Below the pieces are notes generated by a model that saw nothing but the letters and a program-made list of their open reading frames with translations, had not been told where the DNA came from and did not search any database. A stretch of 64,000 nt of DNA, taken from NCBI GenBank assembly GCA_020432165.1, contig JAGQGU010000058.1:1-64000 (forward strand), read 5' to 3'. A program made the translations under genes and the position numbers. Positions 9,003 to 16,915 of this stretch are shown here, one piece after another. The stretch comes from Thermomicrobiales bacterium. Lineage in GTDB: Bacteria > Chloroflexota > Chloroflexia > Thermomicrobiales > UBA6265. Position 1 is the stretch's first letter, and each line of letters begins with the position of its first letter.

Positions 9003-9792
9003 ACGTCCAGCCAGCGGCGGCGCGAGCACCCCAGCGACCGCCCATCTCGAAGACATCGATAGGGAAACCGAAGCAGGCGCTGACATTGGCGCTGGTAAGC
9101 ACCTCGCTGGTCGGGCCTGCCTCCAGAATCTCGCCACCGCGGAGCAGCATCACGTGCGTGGTGCTGGCGGGCAGCTCCTCCAAATGATGGCTAACGGTGA
9201 GTGTGGGTAAATCCGGGTGAGAGGTGGTGAGGGCATCAAGCGAAAGCAGCAGTGCCTCCCGCGCGGGAAAATCGAGACCGGTTGTCGGCTCATCAAGCAG
9301 CAGAAGCTCGGGATCCTTGATAAGTGCCCGAGCCAGACGGATACGCTGACGCTCGCCGGCGCTGAGATGGGCAATCTCTTCATTAGCAAATTGTCCCGCA
9401 CCAATGCTTTCCAACAGCGCCGTTGCCCGCGCGTATTCAGCATCGCCCCAATCATCCCAATGTGGCCAGGTGGTATTACGAATACCTGTGAGGACTGCCT
9501 CGCTCCCATGCAACCAATCGAGCATACGTAATGAAGGATCGACCTTGGCGATGCGCATCCGCAACGCCCGCAAATCGGTGCGGCCAAAGGTTTCGCCCAA
9601 CAGCTCCACACTGCCAGTGGAAGGATGACGCTCCGCGCTGAGAATACTCAGCAATGTGGTTTTGCCAGCCCCGTTCGGGCCAAGAATCGCCCAACGCTGC
9701 CCGGATTCCAGCGACCAACTGATGTGATTGAGAATGATCTTCCCCTCCGGTGTGCGGAGCGAAATATCGTCAAGTTGAGCGATTGATTGCAC
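8998..9792 (-). CDS. ABC transporter ATP-binding protein, stand-alone
   Basis: Single nucleotide-binding domain of about 264 residues with Walker A GPNGAGKTT, signature LSAGERQRIRLARAL, Walker B LLLLDEPTTGLD and switch histidine SHHLEEL. The His-rich switch and the overall pattern recall stand-alone ATPases of the ModF/YlmA group, but no permease or binding protein adjoins it in the same direction, so the cargo is unknown. I chose GTG 9792 because the protein then begins shortly before the domain. The extra residues upstream to 9900 look non-coding. The stop lies inside a perfect palindrome. It is divergent from the sugar ABC operon starting at 10029. Confidence 0.82.
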   Translation of the reverse strand: MQSIAQLDDISLRTPEGKIILNHISWSLESGQRWAILGPNGAGKTTLLSILSAERHPSTGSVELLGETFGRTDLRALRMRIAKVDPSLRMLDWLHGSEAVLTGIRNTTWPHWDDWGDAEYARATALLESIGAGQFANEEIAHLSAGERQRIRLARALIKDPELLLLDEPTTGLDFPAREALLLSLDALTTSHPDLPTLTVSHHLEELPASTTHVMLLRGGEILEAGPTSEVLTSANVSACFGFPIDVFEMGGRWGARAAAGWTS

Positions 9793-9919
9793 GCGAAACT
9801 GCCCTCTACATCTACCTATGCGCGGATTTCCTGACGGTGCGCCAGCGGCAATGATGCCACGGTTTGGCTTCATGGGGAATGGAGATGCGACTTTACTCAC
9901 TGTCGCTCACTGTATTCTG

Positions 9920-9947
9920 TTGACATTACGTAATGGCCAGCATAGCC
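9920..9947 (+). promoter_or_regulatory. Candidate promoter with embedded palindrome
   Basis: TTGACA at 9920-9925 is followed about 17 bases later by a weak -10 (ATAGCC/TAGCCT at 9942-9948). The spacer begins with ATTACGTAAT (9925-9934), a perfect 10-bp palindrome that could be an operator. It lies about 85 bases upstream of the sugar-binding protein start at 10029. Confidence 0.45.
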
Positions 9948-10028
9948 TTAGGGGAGACAAACCGGATCGATAAGGACTCTCATGCGAGAGGGGTTGGCCG
10001 GTGGAGTTCACGAAAGGAACGTGTAGGA

Positions 10029-11402
10029 ATGTCACAGTTCACTCACAAGCGGGTTAACCGCCGTTCTGTCTTGAAGGGAGCTGCTGCTACCGGACTTGGT
10101 CTGGGTGTAGCCAGCTCCATTTATCTGCCAACCGCATTCGCGGCGCAGGATGCAGCTCCTATCACCTTCTGGACTGCTCACTCCGGCCTTGGTTTTGACG
10201 CATTGACCAAGATCAGCGAGCAATACAATGCTATGCAGTCCAACTACGTTGTTGAGATTGTTCAGCGCCCTCCGGGATCCGAGACTGACGTTGCCGGCCT
10301 GATCACCGCTGTCCGCAGTGGTGAGGGACCAGACGTCTATCTCCTCGACCGCTTCACCGTCGGTGAGCGCGGTGCTTCCGGCCTGCTGGAAGATCTCAAG
10401 CCGCTGATGGAAGCTGCTGGTGACGACACCGATCTGTCCCAGACCTTCGCCGGCTTCGCCGCCGAAGAGGCTCAGTACGACGGTGGCATTTATGCCATGC
10501 CGTTCGATACCGACCTGCGCGCGCTCTTCTATAACAAGAAGATGATCGAAGAGGCCGGTGCCGATATGGCTGCGTGGGACAAGGCCAATGGTCCCATGAC
10601 TTTCGACTCCATCTCTGAGTTCCTACTCTCCATGAACGTTGAAGAGAATGGTGCTCTCACCCAGGCCGGCTTCGTGCCGTACTTCAGCCAGGGCTGGCAC
10701 TACACCTATGGCTTCGCCTGGGGTGGTGACTTCTTCGATTACGAGAACTGCACGGTGTCCCCGGATAGCGAGATCAATCTCGAAGCATTCCAGTGGGTAC
10801 AGGATTACTGCGAGACAGCCGGCTTCCAGAAGCTGTATGACTTCCGCCAGCCTTCCGCTCGCCCAGGTGCTGCCCCAACCGACAACCCGTTCATTCAGGG
10901 TCGGCTTGGTGCCATGATCTCCGGTAACTGGGAGTTCGCTGGCTTTGCCAACTACGCACCGGACACCGAGTACGACTTCACCTTCACCCCAATCCCGAAT
11001 GAGGGCGATCCGTCCATCACCTGGGCCGGTGGTTGGAGTGCAGTGGTTCCAGCCGGTGCCAATAACGTCGAAGGCGGTTACGATTTCGCCAAATACATGA
11101 CCAGTGCCGAAGGCCAGCGCACGTACGTTGAAATCAATAACAACCTGCCGACCAACCTGGCCCTGCTGGATGATGTCGAACTTCTGGGCGAGAACCTGGC
11201 CTGGTTCGCGCAGCAGATGGGCACCACCCGCAACCGCCCGGTGCTGCCAGTTGGCGCCAAGTACTGGGATGAGATGACCGCCGCCTGGGAGCGCATCTAC
11301 ACTGGCGATGCGTCGCCGGCCGATGCCATGGCTACCGCCCGCGAGAACACCATGATGGACATGGATGCCGGCGGATACTGCCCGATTGCCCCTCCCAAGT
11401 AG
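10029..11402 (+). CDS. Sugar ABC transporter substrate-binding protein (Tat-exported)
   Basis: Extracytoplasmic receptor of a family-1 carbohydrate ABC importer. The 457-residue protein starts with a twin-arginine signal (NRRSVLKG followed by a hydrophobic stretch ending ...TAFAAQD), so it is probably exported folded. The rest has the look of a MalE/UgpB-type binding protein. ATG 10029 is chosen because AAAGGA lies upstream and the signal peptide then has normal length; an upstream ATG at 9933 would add 32 residues that look non-coding. It is followed by a stem-loop, two permease genes and an alpha-mannosidase, which suggests uptake of mannosides, but ligand identity is inference. Confidence 0.9.
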   Translation: MSQFTHKRVNRRSVLKGAAATGLGLGVASSIYLPTAFAAQDAAPITFWTAHSGLGFDALTKISEQYNAMQSNYVVEIVQRPPGSETDVAGLITAVRSGEGPDVYLLDRFTVGERGASGLLEDLKPLMEAAGDDTDLSQTFAGFAAEEAQYDGGIYAMPFDTDLRALFYNKKMIEEAGADMAAWDKANGPMTFDSISEFLLSMNVEENGALTQAGFVPYFSQGWHYTYGFAWGGDFFDYENCTVSPDSEINLEAFQWVQDYCETAGFQKLYDFRQPSARPGAAPTDNPFIQGRLGAMISGNWEFAGFANYAPDTEYDFTFTPIPNEGDPSITWAGGWSAVVPAGANNVEGGYDFAKYMTSAEGQRTYVEINNNLPTNLALLDDVELLGENLAWFAQQMGTTRNRPVLPVGAKYWDEMTAAWERIYTGDASPADAMATARENTMMDMDAGGYCPIAPPK

Positions 11403-11428
11403 GCAATCGTAGCAATAGCAGAGTAAAC

Positions 11429-11451
11429 GGCGAGGGGCAAAGCCCCTCGCC
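11429..11451 (+). terminator. Stem-loop after binding-protein gene
   Basis: Perfect 10-bp stem GGCGAGGGGC/GCCCCTCGCC with a 3-base loop, not followed by a T-run. It sits between the binding-protein stop and the first permease. Such stems often protect the upstream message or partly terminate, giving more binding protein than permease. Confidence 0.65.
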
Positions 11452-11476
11452 AATGGTTTAGGGGGAGGATGACAAC

Positions 11477-12445
11477 ATGGATACACCCGGGAGCATGACC
11501 AGCCCGACAGCACCTGGACTGGCCGCAGCAGAAAAACCCAAAGCAATACCCTGGTACAAGTCGAGAGTCGAAAAGAAGAATCTACGGCTAGGTATCTTGT
11601 TCATTTCTCCCTGGATTGTGGGGTTCCTTGGTCTCACCCTCTATCCACTGCTCTATACCTTCTATCTCAGTTTCACCCGTTTCGGTGGCTTTAAAGACCC
11701 CGTCTGGATAGGTCTGGCGAACTATCAACGCATGTTCAATGACGACAACTTCTCCAAGGCGATGTACAACACCTTTTACTTCACCTTCCTGGCTGTGCCG
11801 ATTGGTGTGGTGGTCGCGCTGATGTTAGCACTGGCAATGGATCAACCACTGCCGGAAATTCCGCTTTATCGCACGCTTCTCTATCTACCATCCATTCTGC
11901 CGCTGTTCGCAACAGCCTTCATCTTCATGACACTTCTCGATCCAAACCAGGGTATTGTCAACGATTTCCTGCGTACGCTGGGCTTTGATCCCCCGAACTG
12001 GTTTGGTGACGCGCGGTATTCCAAGATCGCGATTATCGGAATGGCCCAATTTGGGGCTGGCCAGATGGCCCTGATCTATCTGGCAGGACTCAAAGGTATT
12101 CCTACCTCACTCTATGAAGCAGCAGAGATTGACGGAGCAGGTGTGTTCAATCGCCTGTTTAAGATCACGATTCCGCTGATGACGCCAGTGATCCTCTATA
12201 GCCTGATCAGTGGCATCAGCGGCGGTTTGCAGGTGTTCACCCAGAGCTTCATCATCACCAATGGTGGTCCTAACAACTCCACCAACTTCCTGGTGTTCTA
12301 CCTGTACAGAAACGCGTTCGCCTACTCCAACCAGATGGGGTACGCCGCAGCCATGGGCGTGGTTCTCTTTGTCATCACCGTTCTCATGGCCGGACTTATC
12401 TTCTTCACCTCCAGTCGATGGGTGAACTACGACATGGCTGGATAG
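11477..12445 (+). CDS. Sugar ABC transporter permease, MalF/UgpA-like
   Basis: Inner-membrane permease subunit of the carbohydrate importer. The 322 residues begin with a roughly 40-residue cytoplasmic tail, then LGILFISPWIVGFLGLTLYP, typical of MalF/UgpA N-terminal helices; about six hydrophobic segments follow. The EAA loop that contacts the ATPase reads YEAAEIDGAGVFNRLFKITIP. Start ATG 11477 has a strong GGGGGAGG site. No ATPase gene is in the operon, so a shared MsiK/UgpC-type ATPase encoded elsewhere is likely. The second permease gene follows after about 30 bases. Confidence 0.92.
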   Translation: MDTPGSMTSPTAPGLAAAEKPKAIPWYKSRVEKKNLRLGILFISPWIVGFLGLTLYPLLYTFYLSFTRFGGFKDPVWIGLANYQRMFNDDNFSKAMYNTFYFTFLAVPIGVVVALMLALAMDQPLPEIPLYRTLLYLPSILPLFATAFIFMTLLDPNQGIVNDFLRTLGFDPPNWFGDARYSKIAIIGMAQFGAGQMALIYLAGLKGIPTSLYEAAEIDGAGVFNRLFKITIPLMTPVILYSLISGISGGLQVFTQSFIITNGGPNNSTNFLVFYLYRNAFAYSNQMGYAAAMGVVLFVITVLMAGLIFFTSSRWVNYDMAG

Positions 12446-12476
12446 GCCAACGATCAAAAGAGCAAGGACTACGCTG

Positions 12477-13382
12477 ATGGCAACAATTATCCTCCCAAAC
12501 GAAGCCGAGCTTCGACAAGGTGATGCTAGCCGGGCAAGCCGTGATCGCAAGATTCGCTTTTTCCGCAATCAGATTCTGCCCCGCATCATTCTCATCATCA
12601 TGTGCGCAATCTTTGTGATGCCATTCTATTGGATGGTGACCCAAAGCCTAAAATCCAATGAGGAACTAACGCGCTATCCACCAACGTGGTTCGTTCAAGA
12701 CCCGCAATGGGAGAACTACAAGCTCGCTACCGAGAAGATTCCCTTCTGGATGTTCTTTCGCAACACAGTGTTCATCACAGCGATGTGCGTGATTGGTTCT
12801 CTGATATCGAACCCGATCATCGCCTACGGTTTCTCCCGAGTACAGTGGCCGGGACGAGACAAGATTTTCATGATCGTGTTGGCAACGGTGTTCATGCCCT
12901 TTCCTGCGATCATCGTAGCCTATCTGGATGTATGGACGAGTTTGGGCCTGGTGCCGACATTCTGGCCACTCATCATCCCGTCATTCTTGGGATCGGCGTT
13001 CTTCGTCTTCCTGTTGCGTCAGTTCATGCTGCAGATTCCGATGGACTTATCTGATGCAGCCAGAATGGATGGAGCCAATGAGTTCCAGATCTTCGCAAAT
13101 ATCATCATGCCTCTGACGAAGCCTGCGCTAGGTGTGATTGCGATTCTCTCTGGTATGGGTGCATGGAATGACTTCCTTGGTCCATTGATCTTCTTGCTGA
13201 AGCAGAAGCTATACACGCTGGCTATTGGCCTTACCTTCTTCCAGAGCCAGGCGGATCGTGACATCAAGTTCAATTTGATGATGGCCGCCTCAGTGATGGT
13301 AGTCCTGCCAGTTGTAGTCATCTTCCTGTTCTTCCAGCGCTTCTTTGTCCAAGGCATGACAGTTGGTGCGGTAAAGGGCTAA
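12477..13382 (+). CDS. Sugar ABC transporter permease, MalG/UgpE-like
   Basis: Second permease subunit, 301 residues, six predicted membrane segments. It has the MalG-type N-terminal pattern (FVMPFYWMVTQSLKSNEEL) and an EAA loop reading SDAARMDGANEFQIFANIIMP. It forms a heterodimer with the preceding permease. AAGGA lies upstream of ATG 12477. A strong terminator begins about 75 bases after the stop, so transcription of the three transport genes may end before the alpha-mannosidase gene. Confidence 0.92.
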   Translation: MATIILPNEAELRQGDASRASRDRKIRFFRNQILPRIILIIMCAIFVMPFYWMVTQSLKSNEELTRYPPTWFVQDPQWENYKLATEKIPFWMFFRNTVFITAMCVIGSLISNPIIAYGFSRVQWPGRDKIFMIVLATVFMPFPAIIVAYLDVWTSLGLVPTFWPLIIPSFLGSAFFVFLLRQFMLQIPMDLSDAARMDGANEFQIFANIIMPLTKPALGVIAILSGMGAWNDFLGPLIFLLKQKLYTLAIGLTFFQSQADRDIKFNLMMAASVMVVLPVVVIFLFFQRFFVQGMTVGAVKG

Positions 13383-13455
13383 ACCGGTTGAGTGAAAGGG
13401 AAACCCCCTTTCACTCGCACCATAACGGCGCTACAATTGAAAATGTACAAGCAGA

Positions 13456-13482
13456 ACGGTCGGGGAATCCCGACCGTTTTGT
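13456..13482 (+). terminator. Rho-independent terminator after transporter operon
   Basis: ACGGTCGGG/CCCGACCGT stem with a 4-base loop, followed directly by TTTGTT. A smaller stem TGAAAGGG/CCCTTTCA lies just upstream around 13390-13413. Both fall inside the longest possible alpha-mannosidase frame, arguing that coding begins later. Confidence 0.8.
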
Positions 13483-13484
13483 TC

Positions 13485-13504
13485 GATACGCGAAGCCGCG
13501 TATC
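13485..13504 (+). promoter_or_regulatory. Inverted repeat upstream of alpha-mannosidase
   Basis: GATACGCG-aagc-CGCGTATC is a perfect 8-bp inverted repeat directly after the terminator and 33 bases before the chosen start. It could be an operator for a local regulator or a 5' leader hairpin. No regulator gene of the LacI or GntR type is in the window. Confidence 0.5.
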
Positions 13505-13537
13505 TCATTCCCCAGTGTTGGGAAAGGAAGAATCCCT

Positions 13538-16500
13538 TTGGATGATTTTCGCAAATTTGATCACCGACGTCTGGAGCGCGTAACCCGCTGGCTACCGGAA
13601 CTCTACGCCTGGCGTAGCGCCCGCGTGGCCCCAATTGAGGACTGGACATTCACCAGTGCCGACGGTGAGGTAACCCAACTCAAGCGCGGCGATGCCTGGC
13701 CGACAGTTGACCCCCACCGCCCAATTAAGCTCTCCGCCATCGCCACCATCCCCCAGGAATGGAAGGGACAACCTGTGGATATCCAGCTTTCGCTTGGCGG
13801 CGAGGGGCTGGTGACATTCACCCCCGGCTATCAGGTGGGTTTGAATCCCTTCCATCATGACTGGGAGATGACTGCCGCTGCCGAAGGTGGCGAGCAGATT
13901 CAGATCGAAGCCGAAGTGATGCCGAAGGGAATGTTCGGCAGCCACAACTACGGACCACGCATCGATCGCGCGTTGATGGCGATTCCGCATAAGGAAGTCC
14001 GCGCGCTCATGATTGATCTGGAAGAGATCATCCGCGCCGCCAATACACTCAAGGATCACGAGATTCTCCCGCATCTCCTCGACCTTGTGGACGATGCCTA
14101 TCGCACTATCGCGCCATATTGGCCGACCGGCACCGATGTCATCTCCACGCGCGCGGTTCAGGGCGATCTCACCGGTGGCCAGTCCCACAGCGTCGGCATG
14201 GGCGACTACATGAGCCCCGGGTACCAGGGCGAACTCGTTGTTGGCGGTATCTGGCATATACCACCACCGTTTGCCGAAATCGAGCCTCTCCCGGTGCAGG
14301 CACTTCATGCCTGCGATACGGCTCGCGGCATCATCGCCGAGGGATTGGATGATCTGCGCGAGAAGTATCCAGCCATCGGTAGCGTGAACCTTACCGGTCA
14401 CGCCCATATCGATCTCGCCTGGCTGTGGCCGGTCGCGGAGACACGCCGCAAGGCACGCCGCACCTGGAGCACACAGCTCTGGTTGATGGATCAATACGAT
14501 GATTTCATCTTCAATCAGAGTTCAGCGCAGGCCTACAAATGGATCGAGCAGGACGATCCGGTGCTGTTCGAACGCATTAAGGAGCGCATCGCCGATGGTC
14601 ACTGGGAAGTGGTCGGTGGCAGCTGGGTGGAGCCGGATAGCCAGGTAACTGGTGGCGAAGCCTATGTGCGCCAGCTCTTTTATGGTCAGCGCTACTTCAG
14701 TGAAAAGTTCGGCGTTCGTAACGAAACCGCGTGGCTGCCTGATGTCTTCGGCTTCAGCGCGGCGGTACCGCAGATCCTGCTCGGTGCTGGTATCCAGAAC
14801 TTCTTCACCATCAAGGTGACCTGGAGCGAGGTCAATACCTTCCCATACGATCTCTTCATGTGGGAGGGTCTGGACGGCAGCCGCGTGCTGACGCATACCT
14901 TCAACAATCCAGTTAACGGCTACAACGGCGAGGTCGAGCCGGAAGCTACCTACAAGACGTGGCAAAACTTCAGTGGCAAGCGCCTGCACGATCAGACTCT
15001 GCTCAGCGTCGGCTGGGGCGATGGCGGCGGTGGCCCAAGCCAGGACATGCTGGAGAAGTACGCTCGTATCAAGGATTTCCCGGTGCTGCCGAAGGCGCGT
15101 TGGGGCAAGGTGGAAGATTTCTTCGCCAGTCTGCCGAACGAAGGCCTGCCGGTCTTTGTGGGTGAGCTCTATCTGGAATTGCACCGTGCCACACTGACCA
15201 CCCAGGCGCTGGTGAAGAAGCTGAATCGCCAGGGCGAGTTGCGTCTGGTGGAAGCAGAGAGCTTCGCCGCACTTGCCAATCGCGATGGTGCCACCTACCC
15301 GCAGGCGGAGATCGATGACAAGTGGGAAGATCTGCTCTACAACCAGTTCCACGACATTCTGCCGGGTAGCTCCATCAACGAGGTGTACCAGGATACACAT
15401 CCGCAGCTGCAGAGTGTGGTCGATACCGCCACCAGCCTTCGCGATGCCGCGATTAGCGCTCGCGTTGGTGAGGGTACCGGGGCCTGGGCGGTCACCAATC
15501 CCACCTTCTACGAGCTGCCGCTAACGGCCGTGGCCGATGGCAAGGTGCTGGTGCATAATCCAGCCGAGACGATCGGTGCTTTCGAGACGAAGATCGTTTC
15601 CGGCACAGCGGCTGCCGATGGATCGGCGGTCACGGTCGCACAGGATGGCGGCAACTTCGTACTGGAGAACAGCATCCTCACCGTCGAGATCGGTGCGGAT
15701 GGCACGCTGCATAGCGTCTTTGACAAGCGCGTGAATCGCGAGACGCTCAAGGATCGCGGTAACCAGCTCTGGGCGTACAGTGACAAGCCGCGCGCCTGGG
15801 ATGCCTGGGACATCGATGAAACCTACGAGACCATCGGCGAGGAAATCGGTGGTGTTGAGAGCATCGAGATCGTGGAGAATGGTCCGGCACGTGTTGCAGT
15901 GAAGGTCACCCGTGCCTTCCACAACAGCACCTTCGTCCAGACCTATCGCTTGCTGGCGGGAAGTGCTCGCATCGATATCGCGACCGAAATCGACTGGCAC
16001 GAGCGCCTGACACTGGTGCGCACCCAGTTCCCAACCGCGATTCACACGCACGAAGCCACGTACGAGACGATGTTTGGCGTGCACAAGCGTGCGACCAATC
16101 GCAACAACTCGTGGGAACGCGCACGGTTCGAGGTTGGCGCGCACAAGTTTGCCGATCTCAGCGAGCCAAACTACGGTGTGGCGCTACTCAACAACGCCAA
16201 GTATGGCCATAGCGCGGTCAATGGCGTCCTCGGTATGAGCCTGGTCCGCGGCCCGCTGCATCCCGATCCGTTTGCGGACGAAGGCCATCACGAGTTCACC
16301 TATAGCTTCTTCCCGCACACTGGCAACTGGGTTGAGGGTGGTGTGACTCAGGAAGCGATGAGCCTGAACGCGCCGTTGGTGGTCACCGAAGTCGCGGCTG
16401 ATGCCCAGCCGATCGCTCCGTTTGTGACGATCGATGGTGTGCAGCTTGGTCTCGGTACAGTGAAGAAGGCCTACGATCGCGAGGGTATCGCGGTGCGCGT

Positions 16501-16684
16501 ATATGAACCGCATGGTATCCGCGGCGTAAGCAGCCTCACCTTCGATCGTCCGGTGAAGGCGATCAATCGCACGAATATGCTGGAAGAGGATGTTGACGGC
16601 GCCGAAGTGACGCTGGATGGTGCTACCGCCAGCTTCGAGGTTCGCCCGTTCGAGATCGCGACCTTTGTGGTTGAGTTCGAATAA
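13538..16684 (+). CDS. GH38 alpha-mannosidase
   Basis: Retaining alpha-mannosidase, about 1048 residues, the usual size of bacterial GH38 enzymes. The catalytic domain shows the zinc motif HAHIDLAWLWPVAET (His288, His290, Asp292), the nucleophile Asp402 in WLPDVFGFSA, and QFHDILPGSSI. Large beta-sandwich C-terminal domains follow. No signal peptide, so it acts in the cytoplasm on imported mannosides, fitting the transporter upstream. I chose TTG 13538, with GGAAAGGAAG seven bases upstream. A TTG at 13388 would add 50 residues that run through a terminator and an inverted repeat. Start choice is moderately sure, family very sure. Confidence 0.93.
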   Translation: MDDFRKFDHRRLERVTRWLPELYAWRSARVAPIEDWTFTSADGEVTQLKRGDAWPTVDPHRPIKLSAIATIPQEWKGQPVDIQLSLGGEGLVTFTPGYQVGLNPFHHDWEMTAAAEGGEQIQIEAEVMPKGMFGSHNYGPRIDRALMAIPHKEVRALMIDLEEIIRAANTLKDHEILPHLLDLVDDAYRTIAPYWPTGTDVISTRAVQGDLTGGQSHSVGMGDYMSPGYQGELVVGGIWHIPPPFAEIEPLPVQALHACDTARGIIAEGLDDLREKYPAIGSVNLTGHAHIDLAWLWPVAETRRKARRTWSTQLWLMDQYDDFIFNQSSAQAYKWIEQDDPVLFERIKERIADGHWEVVGGSWVEPDSQVTGGEAYVRQLFYGQRYFSEKFGVRNETAWLPDVFGFSAAVPQILLGAGIQNFFTIKVTWSEVNTFPYDLFMWEGLDGSRVLTHTFNNPVNGYNGEVEPEATYKTWQNFSGKRLHDQTLLSVGWGDGGGGPSQDMLEKYARIKDFPVLPKARWGKVEDFFASLPNEGLPVFVGELYLELHRATLTTQALVKKLNRQGELRLVEAESFAALANRDGATYPQAEIDDKWEDLLYNQFHDILPGSSINEVYQDTHPQLQSVVDTATSLRDAAISARVGEGTGAWAVTNPTFYELPLTAVADGKVLVHNPAETIGAFETKIVSGTAAADGSAVTVAQDGGNFVLENSILTVEIGADGTLHSVFDKRVNRETLKDRGNQLWAYSDKPRAWDAWDIDETYETIGEEIGGVESIEIVENGPARVAVKVTRAFHNSTFVQTYRLLAGSARIDIATEIDWHERLTLVRTQFPTAIHTHEATYETMFGVHKRATNRNNSWERARFEVGAHKFADLSEPNYGVALLNNAKYGHSAVNGVLGMSLVRGPLHPDPFADEGHHEFTYSFFPHTGNWVEGGVTQEAMSLNAPLVVTEVAADAQPIAPFVTIDGVQLGLGTVKKAYDREGIAVRVYEPHGIRGVSSLTFDRPVKAINRTNMLEEDVDGAEVTLDGATASFEVRPFEIATFVVEFE

Positions 16685-16697
16685 CAGACCAATCAAC

Positions 16698-16722
16698 GTA
16701 GCCCCGGGGCTTGTCCCCGGGG
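16698..16722 (+). repeat. GTAG-headed palindrome
   Basis: GTAG followed by CCCCGGGG-CTTGT-CCCCGGGG, a perfect 8-bp stem, 14 bases after the alpha-mannosidase stop. It may also serve as a terminator stem. Confidence 0.65.
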
Positions 16723-16759
16723 TTCATGGCGAATTGGTTTGCCGGCATCCTCACCAATC

Positions 16760-16791
16760 GGGCGGATACCTCTTCGAGGATCCGCCCCTAC
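16760..16791 (-). repeat. GTAGGGGCGGATC-type palindrome
   Basis: On the minus strand GTAG (16788-16791) heads GGGCGGATCCTC-GAA-GAGG-T-ATCCGCCC, the same hairpin type that flanks the RAYT gene. Arms GGGCGGAT/ATCCGCCC and the inner CCTC/GAGG pair perfectly. Confidence 0.7.
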
Positions 16792-16831
16792 GTTCCCAAT
16801 GCACCAGCACTAGGGTTTCGTATCGCGAAAT

Positions 16832-16896
16832 GTAGACCCGGCGCAGTCACCGGGCATAATGCCCGACAGCCCACCGGGCACAGGGCCCGGTGCTAC
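16832..16896. repeat. Opposed GTAG palindromes (BIME-like)
   Basis: GTAGACCCGG on the plus strand (16832) faces a minus-strand GTAGCACCGGGC unit ending at 16896. Inside are CACCGGGC/GCCCGGTG (16872-16892) and CGGGCAT/ATGCCCG. It lies just upstream of the recJ ribosome site. Confidence 0.65.
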
Positions 16897-16915
16897 AGCG
16901 CGGAGATTCAACCTC

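Noticed and set aside
13592-15400. Two long minus-strand frames inside the alpha-mannosidase gene
   Set aside because: Shadows caused by GC-biased codons; no family resemblance, and the opposite strand carries intact GH38 motifs.
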